DNA of 64,000 nt. Origin: Lujinxingia vulgaris (GTDB taxonomy: Bacteria; Myxococcota_A; Bradymonadia; Bradymonadales; Bradymonadaceae). The stretch is from positions 248,001 through 312,000 of the forward strand of contig NZ_VOSM01000005.1 of NCBI RefSeq assembly GCF_007997015.1, given 5' to 3'. Numbering within the stretch: the stretch's first letter is position 1; each line of letters opens with the position of its first letter. Under the pieces are notes generated by a model. The model searched no databases and was not told where the DNA came from. It saw only the letters and a program-made list of their open reading frames with translations. Below are positions 8,227-16,000 of this stretch, in pieces. The translations under genes were made by a program, and so were the position numbers.

Positions 8227-8766
8227 ATGTGGATCTTTGGTTACGGCTCGCTGATCTGGCGCCCGGGCTTTGCCTTTGAGGCTCGCCAGCCCGGCTTGAT
8301 TCGTGGGTTTCGCCGCGTCTTCTACCAGGGCTCCCCCGACCACCGAGGTGTTCCCAACGCCCCGGGGCGCGTCGTCACCCTTCTTCCCGACCCGGGCGCA
8401 ACCACCTTCGGCGTCGCCTTTAAACTCGGCGCCTCCGAGAGCGCCCGCATCCTCCAACAACTCGATGTGCGCGAGCAGGGCGGCTATGAGCGCCATCTTC
8501 TGCCGGTCTTTGCTCCCGACCAAAACGCCCCACTGATCGATGAGGCGCTCGTCTACCTGGCCGGCGTCGACAACCCCCACTACCTGGGCGAGGCGCCGGT
8601 GGAGGCGATCGCAGACCACGTGCTGCGCAGCCACGGCCCCAGCGGCCCCAACACCGAGTACGTGTTGCGCCTGGCCGAAGCCCTGCGCGCCGAGGGCGCC
8701 CACGACCCGCACGTCTTCGCGATCGAGCGCGCCCTGCGCCAACTTCTCGAGGATTCCGCACTCTGA
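8227..8766 (+). CDS. ChaC-like gamma-glutamylcyclotransferase
   Basis: A 179-residue ChaC family protein. These enzymes cleave gamma-glutamyl peptides such as glutathione to 5-oxoproline. The start MWIFGYGSLIWRPGF is the family signature; the frame upstream lacks similarity. The catalytic Glu is expected in LDVREQGGYER. The C-terminal helical part NTEYVLRLAEALR also fits. It starts 74 bases after rmlD on the same strand and its stop lies next to that of the convergent lipoprotein gene. No function link to the polysaccharide genes is evident. Confidence 0.88.
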   Translation: MWIFGYGSLIWRPGFAFEARQPGLIRGFRRVFYQGSPDHRGVPNAPGRVVTLLPDPGATTFGVAFKLGASESARILQQLDVREQGGYERHLLPVFAPDQNAPLIDEALVYLAGVDNPHYLGEAPVEAIADHVLRSHGPSGPNTEYVLRLAEALRAEGAHDPHVFAIERALRQLLEDSAL

Positions 8767-8773
8767 GCCCGGC

Positions 8774-10246
8774 TCAGGGCATGATGCGGTATTCGACCAG
8801 ATCTTCGACCACATCAATGAGGTTGCCCCGCGCATCCGGCTCGCGCAGCTCCCGGCGCACCACCCCTCGCCCCGGCGCAAAGTAGCGCCGCTGGCCGGGC
8901 AGTTTGAAGTAGGGGCTCGACTGCGTCAGCGGCCCGGTCCCCTCAATCGCGTAGGTGCCCACAAAACCGCCGGCCGGGGTTTCTACGCTATGCCAGCTGC
9001 CGTCGACCACGAAGGTTCCCCCCTCCTCATCGGCCGCCAGGCCCGCGCGTCCCCAGCTCTGGCCCGGCTCCAGCGGAAAGCTGAAGATCGGCACCTGATA
9101 CTCAAAATACTCCAGCAGGTAGCTCAGATCGTCGATACGCGCCTGACAGCGCTTGTCGCACACATAGACTCGCCGCGGGGTGAGCACCCAGCGCTCGTGG
9201 GCGCGCGTAAAGTCGGCGTCTTCATACGAGCGCATCACATGCACCAGGCGCCAGGTGCCGTACTGCTCCACGCCGAGCACCTCCATGACCACCTCAGGGC
9301 TGCGCGGGGTGCCGGCGGCGGCCTGCCCGCCCATGGCGATGTCGAGCGGATCGACCTCCTCATCCTCACCCAGCGCCTTGTTGTAGCGCCGAAAACGCCA
9401 GAAGTTCCCCTCTTTTAAGGGGAAGGGGTATTCGCGGCTTCGCAAGAGCTCCGGCTTTAAGTGCAGCCCCAGCGCCACCAGCGTGCGCAGGCGGCGGTCG
9501 GCCTCCACCGGCGACGCCAGCACGAGCACCTCGCGGGTGGGATCCTGCGGGGAGGGCACGCGGAAGATGCGCGAGATGCGCAGCTCAAAGACCACATCGG
9601 CCTCCGCATAGCGCAGGCGCAGCACATTGCCCCAGTGCTGCACGACCCGCTCATCTGCCTTTGCAACCGGTCCGTTGATGGTGCGGCCCTCCCCGAGCTC
9701 CAGCCCCTGAAGTTCCAGAAGTTCGCCCAGGCCCCCGCCAGCCCCCTCGGAGCTGCGCGTCGGCGTAAAGATCTCCCAGGTCTGCAACGCCCCGCCCATC
9801 TGCACATCGACAAACTCGTGGGCCTTCTCCTCGCTGACGTTGACCAGCTGCGCGTAGCTCTCCGGGGCGACGTAGAGGTGATCCCAGAGCGCCTCATCGC
9901 GGGTGGTCAGCGCCTCGAAGATCGCCTCACCCAGCGTCTCGCCCTCCGAGATCAGGGGCATCTCGCGATCGCTCTGATTCTCCAGCCGCCCCCACCCGCC
10001 GCTGAGCTCGGCACCCTGACGAAGTTGGCGCAGCAAGCGGCCCTCACGCACCGCGGCCCCCTCGGGCGTCAGGTCCGGATGCTCCGTGTAAACGAGCGGC
10101 CGAAGCGGCGGCGGACTCTCCGCCTGCTCCGACTCGGCGCACCCCACACCCACCCCGGCGGCCAGCACCCACATCAGCGCCAACCCCAACGCGTGGCGGC
10201 GATACGTCCCCGAGGAGCTCGAATCTCGGCTAGAGGAAGAAGTCAT
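8774..10246 (-). CDS. Lipoprotein of unknown function
   Basis: A 490-residue predicted lipoprotein. A Ser-rich start and a helix LALMWVLAAGVGVGC lead to a lipobox Cys at about residue 36. The mature part is acidic, with mixed strands and helices. I do not recognise a domain. A pair of cysteines sits in YVCDKRCQARIDD. The start codon lies inside the last codons of the upstream YidD-like gene (17-base overlap), so the two are probably translated together from one transcript. Confidence 0.75.
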   Translation of the reverse strand: MTSSSSRDSSSSGTYRRHALGLALMWVLAAGVGVGCAESEQAESPPPLRPLVYTEHPDLTPEGAAVREGRLLRQLRQGAELSGGWGRLENQSDREMPLISEGETLGEAIFEALTTRDEALWDHLYVAPESYAQLVNVSEEKAHEFVDVQMGGALQTWEIFTPTRSSEGAGGGLGELLELQGLELGEGRTINGPVAKADERVVQHWGNVLRLRYAEADVVFELRISRIFRVPSPQDPTREVLVLASPVEADRRLRTLVALGLHLKPELLRSREYPFPLKEGNFWRFRRYNKALGEDEEVDPLDIAMGGQAAAGTPRSPEVVMEVLGVEQYGTWRLVHVMRSYEDADFTRAHERWVLTPRRVYVCDKRCQARIDDLSYLLEYFEYQVPIFSFPLEPGQSWGRAGLAADEEGGTFVVDGSWHSVETPAGGFVGTYAIEGTGPLTQSSPYFKLPGQRRYFAPGRGVVRRELREPDARGNLIDVVEDLVEYRIMP

Positions 10247-10709
10247 TATCGTCGACCGGATCGCGGTAGTAGACGGAGCCCTCCTCGATCTTCTCGATCG
10301 GCAGGCGCCGCAAGACGCTGGAGCTGTTCGAGCGCATCAGACGATCGACAGCCAGCCAGGAGCCCAGCAGAAAACCGTGATGCTGCACGGCCTCATAGGC
10401 ATAACGCGAGCAGGTGGGGCGATGTTCGCAGCGCGGCCCATCGACCGCGGTGAGATGCCGCGAGTAGAGCCGGTACGCCGTTGTAAATATGCCCGAATTC
10501 GCAGACGCCCCGCCGCCCCCGCTCTCCTCCCAGCCCGCCGGACCGCCCTCGGGCATCGACGCGCGCGCCACCGCTCCGGCCGGCATCCCGCCGGCTGTAG
10601 CCCAGGCGTTAGCCCCCGGCTTTGCCGTCGGCGTGCTCTGGCAGGCGCTCAAGAGCAGTACCAGCACCAGCATTGCGATGGACTTGATGTGCGGGGGGGG
10701 GCGAAGCAT
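10230..10709 (-). CDS. Lipoprotein with a YidD domain
   Basis: A 159-residue protein. From the ATG at 10709 (preceded by GAGGTGAC) residues 1-22 form a lipoprotein signal with Cys23 in LLLSACQS. A Gly/Ala-rich linker follows, then a YidD (membrane protein insertion efficiency factor) domain at about 72-131: YRLYSRHL, PRCEHRPTCSRYAYEAV and HGFLLGSWLAVDRLMR. Ordinary YidD is about 70-85 residues, has no signal peptide and acts at the inner face with YidC. A lipobox would place this domain outside the cytoplasm, which is odd. The domain call is firm; its role here is not. Confidence 0.82.
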   Translation of the reverse strand: MLRPPPHIKSIAMLVLVLLLSACQSTPTAKPGANAWATAGGMPAGAVARASMPEGGPAGWEESGGGGASANSGIFTTAYRLYSRHLTAVDGPRCEHRPTCSRYAYEAVQHHGFLLGSWLAVDRLMRSNSSSVLRRLPIEKIEEGSVYYRDPVDDNDFFL

Positions 10710-10790
10710 CGTCACCTCAGAGAAGTTGCGCGTTGCGCGCCGGCCCACTCTGCGAGCGGGCACCGCCCGCTGTCAACCGACGCCCCAACG

Positions 10791-10820
10791 CAAAAAGCCA
10801 CCCACAAACGTGGGTGGCTC
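10791..10820 (-). terminator. Rho-independent terminator of the tRNA-Val/tRNA-Asp unit
   Basis: On the minus strand AGCCACCCAC (10819-10810 read as its complement), a 4-base loop and GTGGGTGGCT are followed by TTTTTG. The hairpin lies just past the last tRNA-Asp and ends that transcript. Confidence 0.85.
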
Positions 10821-10828
10821 TCGATGAG

Positions 10829-10902
10829 CGGGGTAGACGGGACTCGAACCCGCGACCTCCGGCGTGACAGGCCGGCATTCTAACCAACTGAACTACTACC
10901 CC
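10829..10902 (-). tRNA. tRNA-Asp (GTC), copy 3 in transcript order
   Basis: A 74-base cloverleaf on the minus strand: acceptor GGGGTAG/CTACCCC, anticodon stem CCGGC/GCCGG with loop CTGTCAC (anticodon GTC), T-loop GGTTCGAGTC and discriminator G. The CCA end is not encoded. The body is identical to the other two copies. Confidence 0.97.
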
Positions 10903-10952
10903 GTAGTTCTCAAATTTTCGTGCGTTGCGTCACTTAACTTGCGTTAAGTGAG

Positions 10953-11026
10953 CGGGGTAGACGGGACTCGAACCCGCGACCTCCGGCGTGACAGGCCGGC
11001 ATTCTAACCAACTGAACTACTACCCC
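10953..11026 (-). tRNA. tRNA-Asp (GTC), copy 2
   Basis: Sequence identical to the copy at 10829-10902, with anticodon GTC in loop CTGTCAC. It lies 50 bases from each neighbour within the tandem array. Confidence 0.97.
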
Positions 11027-11076
11027 GTAGTTCTCAAATTTTCGTGCGTTGCGTCACTTAACTTGCGTTAAGTGAG

Positions 11077-11150
11077 CGGGGTAGACGGGACTCGAACCCG
11101 CGACCTCCGGCGTGACAGGCCGGCATTCTAACCAACTGAACTACTACCCC
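11077..11150 (-). tRNA. tRNA-Asp (GTC), copy 1
   Basis: The first tRNA-Asp after tRNA-Val in the minus-strand transcript, with the same body and anticodon GTC as the other copies. The sequence just upstream (11151-11187) differs from the repeated spacer. Confidence 0.97.
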
Positions 11151-11187
11151 GTAGTTCCTACTTTTCAAACATCCTTACAGCCTTCGA

Positions 11188-11260
11188 TGGGCGCAACAGG
11201 GTTCGAACCTGTGACCTACGGCTTGTAAGGCCGCCGCTCTCCCAGCTGAGCTATGCGCCC
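11188..11260 (-). tRNA. tRNA-Val (TAC)
   Basis: A 73-base cloverleaf on the minus strand: acceptor GGGCGCA/TGCGCCC, D-arm GCTCAGCTGGGAGAGC, anticodon stem GCGGC/GCCGT with loop CTTACAA (anticodon TAC, valine), T-arm ACAGGTTCGAACCCTGT, discriminator A. It is first in the tRNA transcript. Confidence 0.95.
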
Positions 11261-11316
11261 GTTTCAGGAGGCCTCGGGGTCAGGGTGTAAACCCTTTCTC
11301 CTCGAAGCGGAGCCGG

Positions 11317-11345
11317 ACAATAAGAGAGGGTCGGTGGGTCGTCAA
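11317..11345 (-). promoter_or_regulatory. Sigma-70-type promoter for tRNA-Val/tRNA-Asp
   Basis: On the minus strand TTGACG (11345-11340), a 17-base spacer and TATTGT (11322-11317) form a near-consensus promoter. Transcription would start near 11310, about 50 bases before tRNA-Val. Confidence 0.7.
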
Positions 11346-11626
11346 GGTGTTTGTGCACACTCGGCCATCTTTTTTTTCGAGGGCGAATCGACCTCGCGAA
11401 AAAAGGCTTATCTCCCTTTAACTTAGCCTCGACCGGCCGCCTGCTCCCGCGACGTTCGCGCGCCGACGATCGCCCAAAACACCCCTCAACGCAGGGATCG
11501 GACGCGCTCAAAAAATTCGACACCAGGCGCTAAAAAGTCTCGGAGGCGTGGTTATTTATCAATAAATCCAGCCGCTTACGCCCCGCTTAAATATTCCCAA
11601 CAGGGGGGGCGACACCGAAAAGCCGC

Positions 11627-11655
11627 TTGCACCCTGCAGGCCCTTTCGTTATGAC
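11627..11655 (+). promoter_or_regulatory. Possible sigma-70 promoter for the CAT tRNA
   Basis: TTGCAC (11627-11632), 17 bases, TATGAC (11650-11655). Spacing and hexamers are plausible, but the leader to the tRNA would be about 110 bases, so the call is tentative. Confidence 0.4.
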
Positions 11656-11692
11656 ACTTGGCCTGCTGCGGCGCAGGATTTACCGCGGCATG

Positions 11693-11726
11693 CTTAGCAG
11701 GTTCGAAATAGTGACCCCCTGCTAAG
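11693..11726. repeat. Inverted repeat upstream of the CAT tRNA
   Basis: CTTAGCAGG (11693-11701) and CCTGCTAAG (11718-11726) are perfect complements across a 16-base loop. There is no T run. It would lie in the leader if the promoter at 11627 is real. Confidence 0.5.
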
Positions 11727-11770
11727 GGTTCGTTCGACGCACGACAAGGGCCATGCTGGCCCGGTTACCT

Positions 11771-11842
11771 GGGCCTATAGCTCAGTGGTAGAGCCGCCGG
11801 CTCATAACCGGCTGGTCCCTGGTTCGAACCCAGGTGGGCCCA
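11771..11842 (+). tRNA. tRNA with CAT anticodon (Met, or Ile2 read with lysidine)
   Basis: A 72-base cloverleaf: acceptor GGGCCTA/TGGGCCC, D-arm GCTCAGTGGTAGAGC, anticodon stem GCCGG/CCGGC with loop CTCATAA, T-arm CCTGGTTCGAACCCAGG, discriminator A, no encoded CCA. It is not an initiator, since it lacks the mismatched first acceptor pair. Sequence alone does not decide between elongator Met and Ile2; the acceptor and T-arm look more like Ile2. Confidence 0.88.
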
Positions 11843-12151
11843 CTCGCCCGACTTTGCTCGGGCAAACACGCGCGACCCGATTCACCTCCGGGTGTTATTT
11901 AAAGGTCGCGTCAGACGTCAGGTTGACAGGAGATCATGCAGCTCGTCGCGCGCTCAAAACCCACCGGCCTCCTTCGAGGGGGCCTCTCCCGACGCCACCT
12001 CCTGGCGGCGGGACGCCGCTCCTACGCGCGACAGGTCCAACCGACGCAGCCCCGCACCAACTTCACGAACATGTCCACCGCTCCAAGAAAGCGCCTGAGC
12101 CTTCGCTCAGGCGCTTTTCTATTGGGCACCCATCACTCGGCGAGGTGAAAT
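11843..12151. other. Intergenic region between the CAT tRNA and the zinc-ribbon gene
   Basis: About 310 bases. A weak stem GCCCGA/TCGGGC follows the tRNA. A strong terminator lies at 12086-12120. A 70-codon open frame from 11936 has a plausible AGGAG site but runs through that terminator and has arginine/proline-rich low-information content, so it is not called. Confidence 0.5.
12086..12120 (+). terminator. Rho-independent terminator
   Basis: GCGCCTGAGC (12091-12100), loop CTTC, GCTCAGGCGC (12105-12114), then TTTTCT. It would end transcription from the CAT tRNA side, 30 bases before the next gene starts. Confidence 0.85.
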
Positions 12152-12898
12152 TTGAAAGAGCAACTGGCACTACTTCGAGAACTCCAGAACATCGACCTGG
12201 AGCTCGACGAGATCACCACCAGGAAAGAAGAGATCGTTGGACGCATCCAGGAAAACACCGGCTTCCTGGACAAGCTCGTCGACGACCTCAACTCCCAGAA
12301 AGAAGAGCTCGAAGAGATTCGCGCCCTTCAGTCGCAGAAGAAAGATGATCTCAAAGAGATCAACGAAAACCTGACCATGCGTCAGAAGCGTCTTCGCGAC
12401 ATCGGCTCGACCAAAGAATACAACGCGGTCGAGAAGGAGATCGAGAGCTTCAAGAAGTCCAGCGAGCAGACCGAAGAGGAGCTCCTGCACCTTCTGGAAG
12501 TCATCGAGTCGACCCAGGAGTCGATCAAAGAGAAAGAAGACAAGATCATTCAGCTGCGCGAAGGCATCGCCGCCGATGAGGCCGAAGCCGAGAAGCGCCT
12601 GGCCGAGCTCGACGCGGTCATCAACAAGCTGACCAACCGCCAGGAAGAAGCCCGCGGTCAGGTCTCCAAGCGCGTCATTCACAAGTACGACTTCATCCGC
12701 AGCCGCCGCCCGGGCCTTGCGGTCGTGGCCTGCAAAAACGGCCACTGCGAAGGCTGCTTCATGGCGCTTCCACCCCAGCAGTACATCGAAGTTCAGCGTG
12801 GCAACACGCTGGAGATCTGCCCGAGCTGCAACCGCATCCTCTACTTCTGGGAAGATGCCCTGGGCGAGTCGTCGGCCTCCGACGCGATGGAAGCCTGA
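12152..12898 (+). CDS. Coiled-coil protein with C4-type zinc ribbon (CdsZ/DUF164-like)
   Basis: A 248-residue protein. Residues 1-165 are a long antiparallel coiled coil rich in Glu, Lys and Leu. The C-terminal part has two cysteine knuckles, HCEGC near 205 and CPSC near 230, forming a zinc ribbon around FMALPPQQY. This is the layout of the family found next to rnpB or nif3 genes in many bacteria; its function is not firmly known, with nucleic-acid binding proposed. The start is TTG at 12152, with GAGGTG six bases before. RNase P RNA follows at once, on the same strand. Confidence 0.85.
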   Translation: MKEQLALLRELQNIDLELDEITTRKEEIVGRIQENTGFLDKLVDDLNSQKEELEEIRALQSQKKDDLKEINENLTMRQKRLRDIGSTKEYNAVEKEIESFKKSSEQTEEELLHLLEVIESTQESIKEKEDKIIQLREGIAADEAEAEKRLAELDAVINKLTNRQEEARGQVSKRVIHKYDFIRSRRPGLAVVACKNGHCEGCFMALPPQQYIEVQRGNTLEICPSCNRILYFWEDALGESSASDAMEA

Positions 12899-12980
12899 TT
12901 TGAGCAACAGAAGCGCGACCCAATCCACCTCGCCGGTGGTTTCAGGTTGAAAAGATGAACCCGGGGGGTTACCTCCGGGT

Positions 12981-13379
12981 TCGTCTCGCTTTAGCGCAGA
13001 CGGTCGCCGGCCGCGCCTCCTCGGAGGGGCGGCGGGAGGAAAGTCCGGGCATCACAGGGCAGGGTGGTCGGTAACACCGACCGGGGGCGACCCCAGGGAG
13101 AGTGCCACAGAGATATACCGCCGCGCGCTTTCAGCGCGGTAAGGGTGAAAAGGTGAGGTAAGAGCTCACCGGGGCGGCGGTGACGTCGCTCGTCCAGGTA
13201 AACCCCACCCGATGCAAGGTAAACAGAGGCTGAGCGCTCTTTAGGAGCGCTCCGGGGTGCCCGCCCCGCGGCCTCAGGTAACCGCTTGAGCCCCATGGCA
13301 ACGTGGGGCCTAGATGAATGACCGTCACCGCGCCTTGTGCGCGGGACAAAACCCGGCTTATCGCGCTAAAGCGAGACGA
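12981..13379 (+). ncRNA. rnpB: RNase P RNA, bacterial type A
   Basis: The catalytic RNA that trims tRNA 5' ends. Ends TCGTCTCGCTTTAGCGC (12981-12997) and GCGCTAAAGCGAGACGA (13363-13379) form helix P1. Conserved core pieces appear in order: GGAGGAAAGTCCGGGC, CACAGGGCAGGGTG, GGTAACACC, AGGGAGAGTGCCACAGAGA, TATACCGCC, GGTAAGGGTGAAAAGGTG, GGTAAACCCCACC, AGATGAATGACCGTC and AAACCCGGCTTATCG. The length of about 399 bases is normal. A strong terminator follows directly. Confidence 0.96.
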
Positions 13380-13380
13380 G

Positions 13381-13418
13381 AAAAGCCCCCGAAGCCAGAT
13401 GGCGTCGGGGGCTTTTTT
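13381..13418 (+). terminator. Rho-independent terminator of rnpB
   Basis: AAAAGCCCCCGA (13381-13392), a 12-base loop, TCGGGGGCTTTTTT (13405-13418). It starts two bases after P1 of RNase P RNA. Confidence 0.9.
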
Positions 13419-13469
13419 GCGTCTTCTTAAGAGACGACCGATGCCCGAGAAGTTCAAGCCCGGTGCGGC

Positions 13470-14345
13470 TCACTCGGCATAGAGGCGCGCGATGGCTTCC
13501 TTCAAACGGGCGTCTTCGGCCATCGTTTTATGCAGGCGCGCCAGCAGGCTCTCCAGCCCGCTTGTGCCCTCGACCTGCACCGGTTCGATGAGGTCAACCG
13601 CGCTCTGGGCCATCACGTCGAGGTTGAGGTAGGTGGGCGTGGAGAGCGCGTCCAGCGTCAAGCCCTCCTCGATGAGCAGGCGGAGCAGCGCTTCGGGCTG
13701 GGAGTAAAGATCGAGGTCGTTGGCGTGCAGCACCGGACGGCGCAACCGGTGCTCGCCAGCGCTGGCGACGAGCAGAAGCTGCGGGCCAAACGCGACCCCG
13801 TCGGGCAGGCGCACACACCACTGGCCGGCGCGGTCGCTGATCGTCTCGATCAGCGGCTCGCCAGCCGGCTCGCCGCGTGCATCGCCCTCATAGAGGGCAA
13901 CCCGGGCGTCGGCCACCGGGAGCTCCCCCTCCAGCGGGGCAGCGTGCGCGGAGGGGATCAAAAGTTCGAGGAGGTCGGTGCGGTGAGCGAGCTTGCCCTG
14001 CGGGGCAAGCACCAGGCCGCGGAGGATGCGCGGATGGGACTCGGCGCTGGCCTCCTCAGCGGTAGCGCCGACGCACTCGGCCGGCGGGGCCTGGTCGCTC
14101 AACGACTCGGCGCCCTCCAGCAGCAGATCTTCGTCGAAGGCAAAGCCGCCCTGCCCTTCTTCGTCCTCGGGCATCAGAAGATCGTCGCCGGATGCCTCGT
14201 CACCGGAAGCCTGCGAGGACTCCTCAACGGGCGCGTCAGCGGGGCGATCGCAGGCCGCGAGCAGGAGCAACGCCGCGAAGAGCCCTACGCGAACTCGCAT
14301 CCGACTCTTAAAAAGACCTCTGGCGCGCTGCTGAATCACAACCAC
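13470..14345 (-). CDS. Lipoprotein of unknown function
   Basis: A 291-residue predicted lipoprotein from a GTG at 14345 with GAGG upstream; an inner ATG at 14300 (MRVRVGLFAAL) is also possible and gives a more usual signal. The lipobox is LLLLAACDR. An acidic Ser/Glu-rich linker follows. The middle part ARVALYEGD, EPLIETISDRAGQWCVRLP resembles the carboxypeptidase-like regulatory beta-sandwich found on surface proteins. The C-terminal 80 residues are helical. No enzyme motif was seen. It lies 32 bases downstream of the nucleoside phosphorylase gene and is probably co-transcribed with it. Confidence 0.7.
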   Translation of the reverse strand: MVVIQQRARGLFKSRMRVRVGLFAALLLLAACDRPADAPVEESSQASGDEASGDDLLMPEDEEGQGGFAFDEDLLLEGAESLSDQAPPAECVGATAEEASAESHPRILRGLVLAPQGKLAHRTDLLELLIPSAHAAPLEGELPVADARVALYEGDARGEPAGEPLIETISDRAGQWCVRLPDGVAFGPQLLLVASAGEHRLRRPVLHANDLDLYSQPEALLRLLIEEGLTLDALSTPTYLNLDVMAQSAVDLIEPVQVEGTSGLESLLARLHKTMAEDARLKEAIARLYAE

Positions 14346-14377
14346 CTCAACCTCGTTACACCTTCAAATTCAACGAC

Positions 14378-15682
14378 TTAGCTAAGGCGATCGAGAATCA
14401 GCGGCGGCACATCCGTGGGGGCCTCGCCAATCACAATGGCCTCGCGCAGCATCTGCTTGACCTTATCGAGCTCGCGATCGTCGTTGTAGTGGATGGTGAC
14501 CACCGGTTGGCCGGGCTCGACCTTATCGCCACGCTTGGCCTCCATCACCAGGCCGACGGCCGGGTCGATGGTGTCTTCTTTACGACGGCGACCGGCACCG
14601 AGCTCCATGGCGGCGATGCCCACCGACTCGGCCTGAATGCGGTTGATATGGCCGCCCTCCCAGGCCTCCAGCACCGTGGTGTGCTTGGCGGTGGGCAACT
14701 TCGAGGTGTCGGCGCAGACCGAGGCGTCGCCGCCCTGCGCTTCGATGATCTTTTCAAAGACGCCCAGCGCGCTGCCGTCGCGCAGAAGTTCAAGCAGGCG
14801 GCGCTTGGTCTGATCGCGGTCGGTGACGTTGCCGGCCACGTCGAGCATCTCGGTGACGAGCTCCAGGGTGATCTCGGTGAGATCTTCGGGGCCTTCGCCG
14901 CGCAGGGTCTCAATGCTCTCGATGACCTCCAGGCTGTTGCCGATGGTGCGCCCCAGGGGCTGGTCCATATCGGTGATGAGCGCGCGCACCGGGCGGTTCA
15001 TGGCCTTGCCGATGCCGATCATCGTCTGCGCGAGCTCGCGGGCGCGGTCGATGTTCTTCATAAAGGCGCCGGAGCCGACCTTCACATCGAGGATGAGCGC
15101 GTCGATGCCTTCGGCGAGTTTTTTACTCATGATGGAGCTGGCAATGAGCGGGATGCACTCGACGGTCGCGGTGACATCGCGCAGCGCGTAGAGCTTTTTG
15201 TCGGCCGGAGCGACCTCGCCGGTCTGACCGATGAGACCGAGCCCCAGGGTGTCGACAAGATCGATAAAACGCTCGACGCTCTGGTTGACGTTAAAGCCGG
15301 GGATGCTCTCGAGCTTGTCGAGGGTGCCGCCGGTATGCCCCAGACCTCGGCCGGAGATCATGGGCACCTTAAGGCCCGCAGCCACCGCCAGAGGCGCAAG
15401 AATCAACGAGACCTTATCGCCAACCCCGCCGGTGGAGTGCTTGTCGATCTTGGCGCCGGCGATGCTCGAGAGATCGAGGACCTGACCGGAGTGCAACATC
15501 GCCTCGGTCCAGGCGGAGAGCTCCTTTGAGGTCATCGACTTAAAGTAGACCGCCATCAGAAACGCCGACATCTGGTAATCGGGCACCTCTCCGGTGGTGT
15601 AGGCATCGACCAGACGCTTGAGCTCCTGCTCGCTCAGCTCACCACCCTGACGTTTCTTGCGGATCAACTCGACAAAGCGCAT
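14378..15682 (-). CDS. deoA: Pyrimidine-nucleoside / thymidine phosphorylase
   Basis: A 434-residue member of the glycosyltransferase 3 family. It splits thymidine or uridine with phosphate to free base and (deoxy)ribose-1-phosphate. The start at 15682 (MRFVELIRKKRQGGELS) has a strong GAGGGAGG site. The family signature is GRGLGHTGGTLDKLESIPGF, with KIDKHSTGGVGDKVS binding phosphate and KVGSGAFMK later. The length matches both the DeoA and the Pdp subgroup. Pyrimidine specificity between the two is not resolved by eye. Confidence 0.92.
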   Translation of the reverse strand: MRFVELIRKKRQGGELSEQELKRLVDAYTTGEVPDYQMSAFLMAVYFKSMTSKELSAWTEAMLHSGQVLDLSSIAGAKIDKHSTGGVGDKVSLILAPLAVAAGLKVPMISGRGLGHTGGTLDKLESIPGFNVNQSVERFIDLVDTLGLGLIGQTGEVAPADKKLYALRDVTATVECIPLIASSIMSKKLAEGIDALILDVKVGSGAFMKNIDRARELAQTMIGIGKAMNRPVRALITDMDQPLGRTIGNSLEVIESIETLRGEGPEDLTEITLELVTEMLDVAGNVTDRDQTKRRLLELLRDGSALGVFEKIIEAQGGDASVCADTSKLPTAKHTTVLEAWEGGHINRIQAESVGIAAMELGAGRRRKEDTIDPAVGLVMEAKRGDKVEPGQPVVTIHYNDDRELDKVKQMLREAIVIGEAPTDVPPLILDRLS

Positions 15683-16000
15683 GGCCTCCCTCGGCGTTAG
15701 CGTCATTAAAATCGGCCCGCTCACTGTGAGCACCGGACCGGACCGGTCAATCTAGTGGGGGGGGATTAGGCTGGCAAGCGTGCTCGCGAGGGGAGCGTCT
15801 GGGTCCCCCTTAAACTCAGGATCGCCCTTAGTTTTCGCGACCTTTTCGCGTTGAAGGAGCGAGCGCGCTGCAAGTTGCTTGACGCTGCGAACCCGCTGCT
15901 TAGGTTGCTTGAGCGCAAGAGGCTACTCCGGAGAGCCCGGCACTTTGACTTATGACGTCGTTCCTACGAACCCAGTTGTAACTCCAAGTGGAGGTATTCG
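15683..16000. other. Promoter region of the Hsp20 pair
   Basis: About 320 bases between the divergent phosphorylase and Hsp20 genes, with no gene seen. TTGACG (15879-15884), 16 bases, TAGGTT (15901-15906) is a weak possible plus-strand promoter. I saw no CIRCE-type inverted repeat and no clear heat-shock sigma site. Confidence 0.4.

Larger units (their letters stand above)
10829..11150 (-). repeat. Three tandem 124-bp units, each one tRNA-Asp plus spacer
   Basis: The three tRNA-Asp genes begin at 10829, 10953 and 11077, an exact period of 124 bases. The two 50-base spacers look identical. Each spacer has the perfect inverted repeat CACTTAAC-TTGC-GTTAAGTG, a likely hairpin between tRNAs that could guide processing. 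Confidence 0.9.
11261..11770. other. Intergenic region between divergent tRNA units
   Basis: About 510 bases without a credible gene; short open frames here do not look like protein. It holds a good promoter for the minus-strand tRNAs (11317-11345), a weaker possible promoter facing the CAT tRNA (11627-11655), and a 9-base inverted repeat (11693-11726). It is more AT-rich than its surroundings in places, for example TTATTTATCAATAAAT near 11551. Confidence 0.6.

Noticed and set aside
11936..12148. A 70-codon frame with an AGGAG site
   Set aside because: It runs through a strong terminator and has no recognisable protein character.
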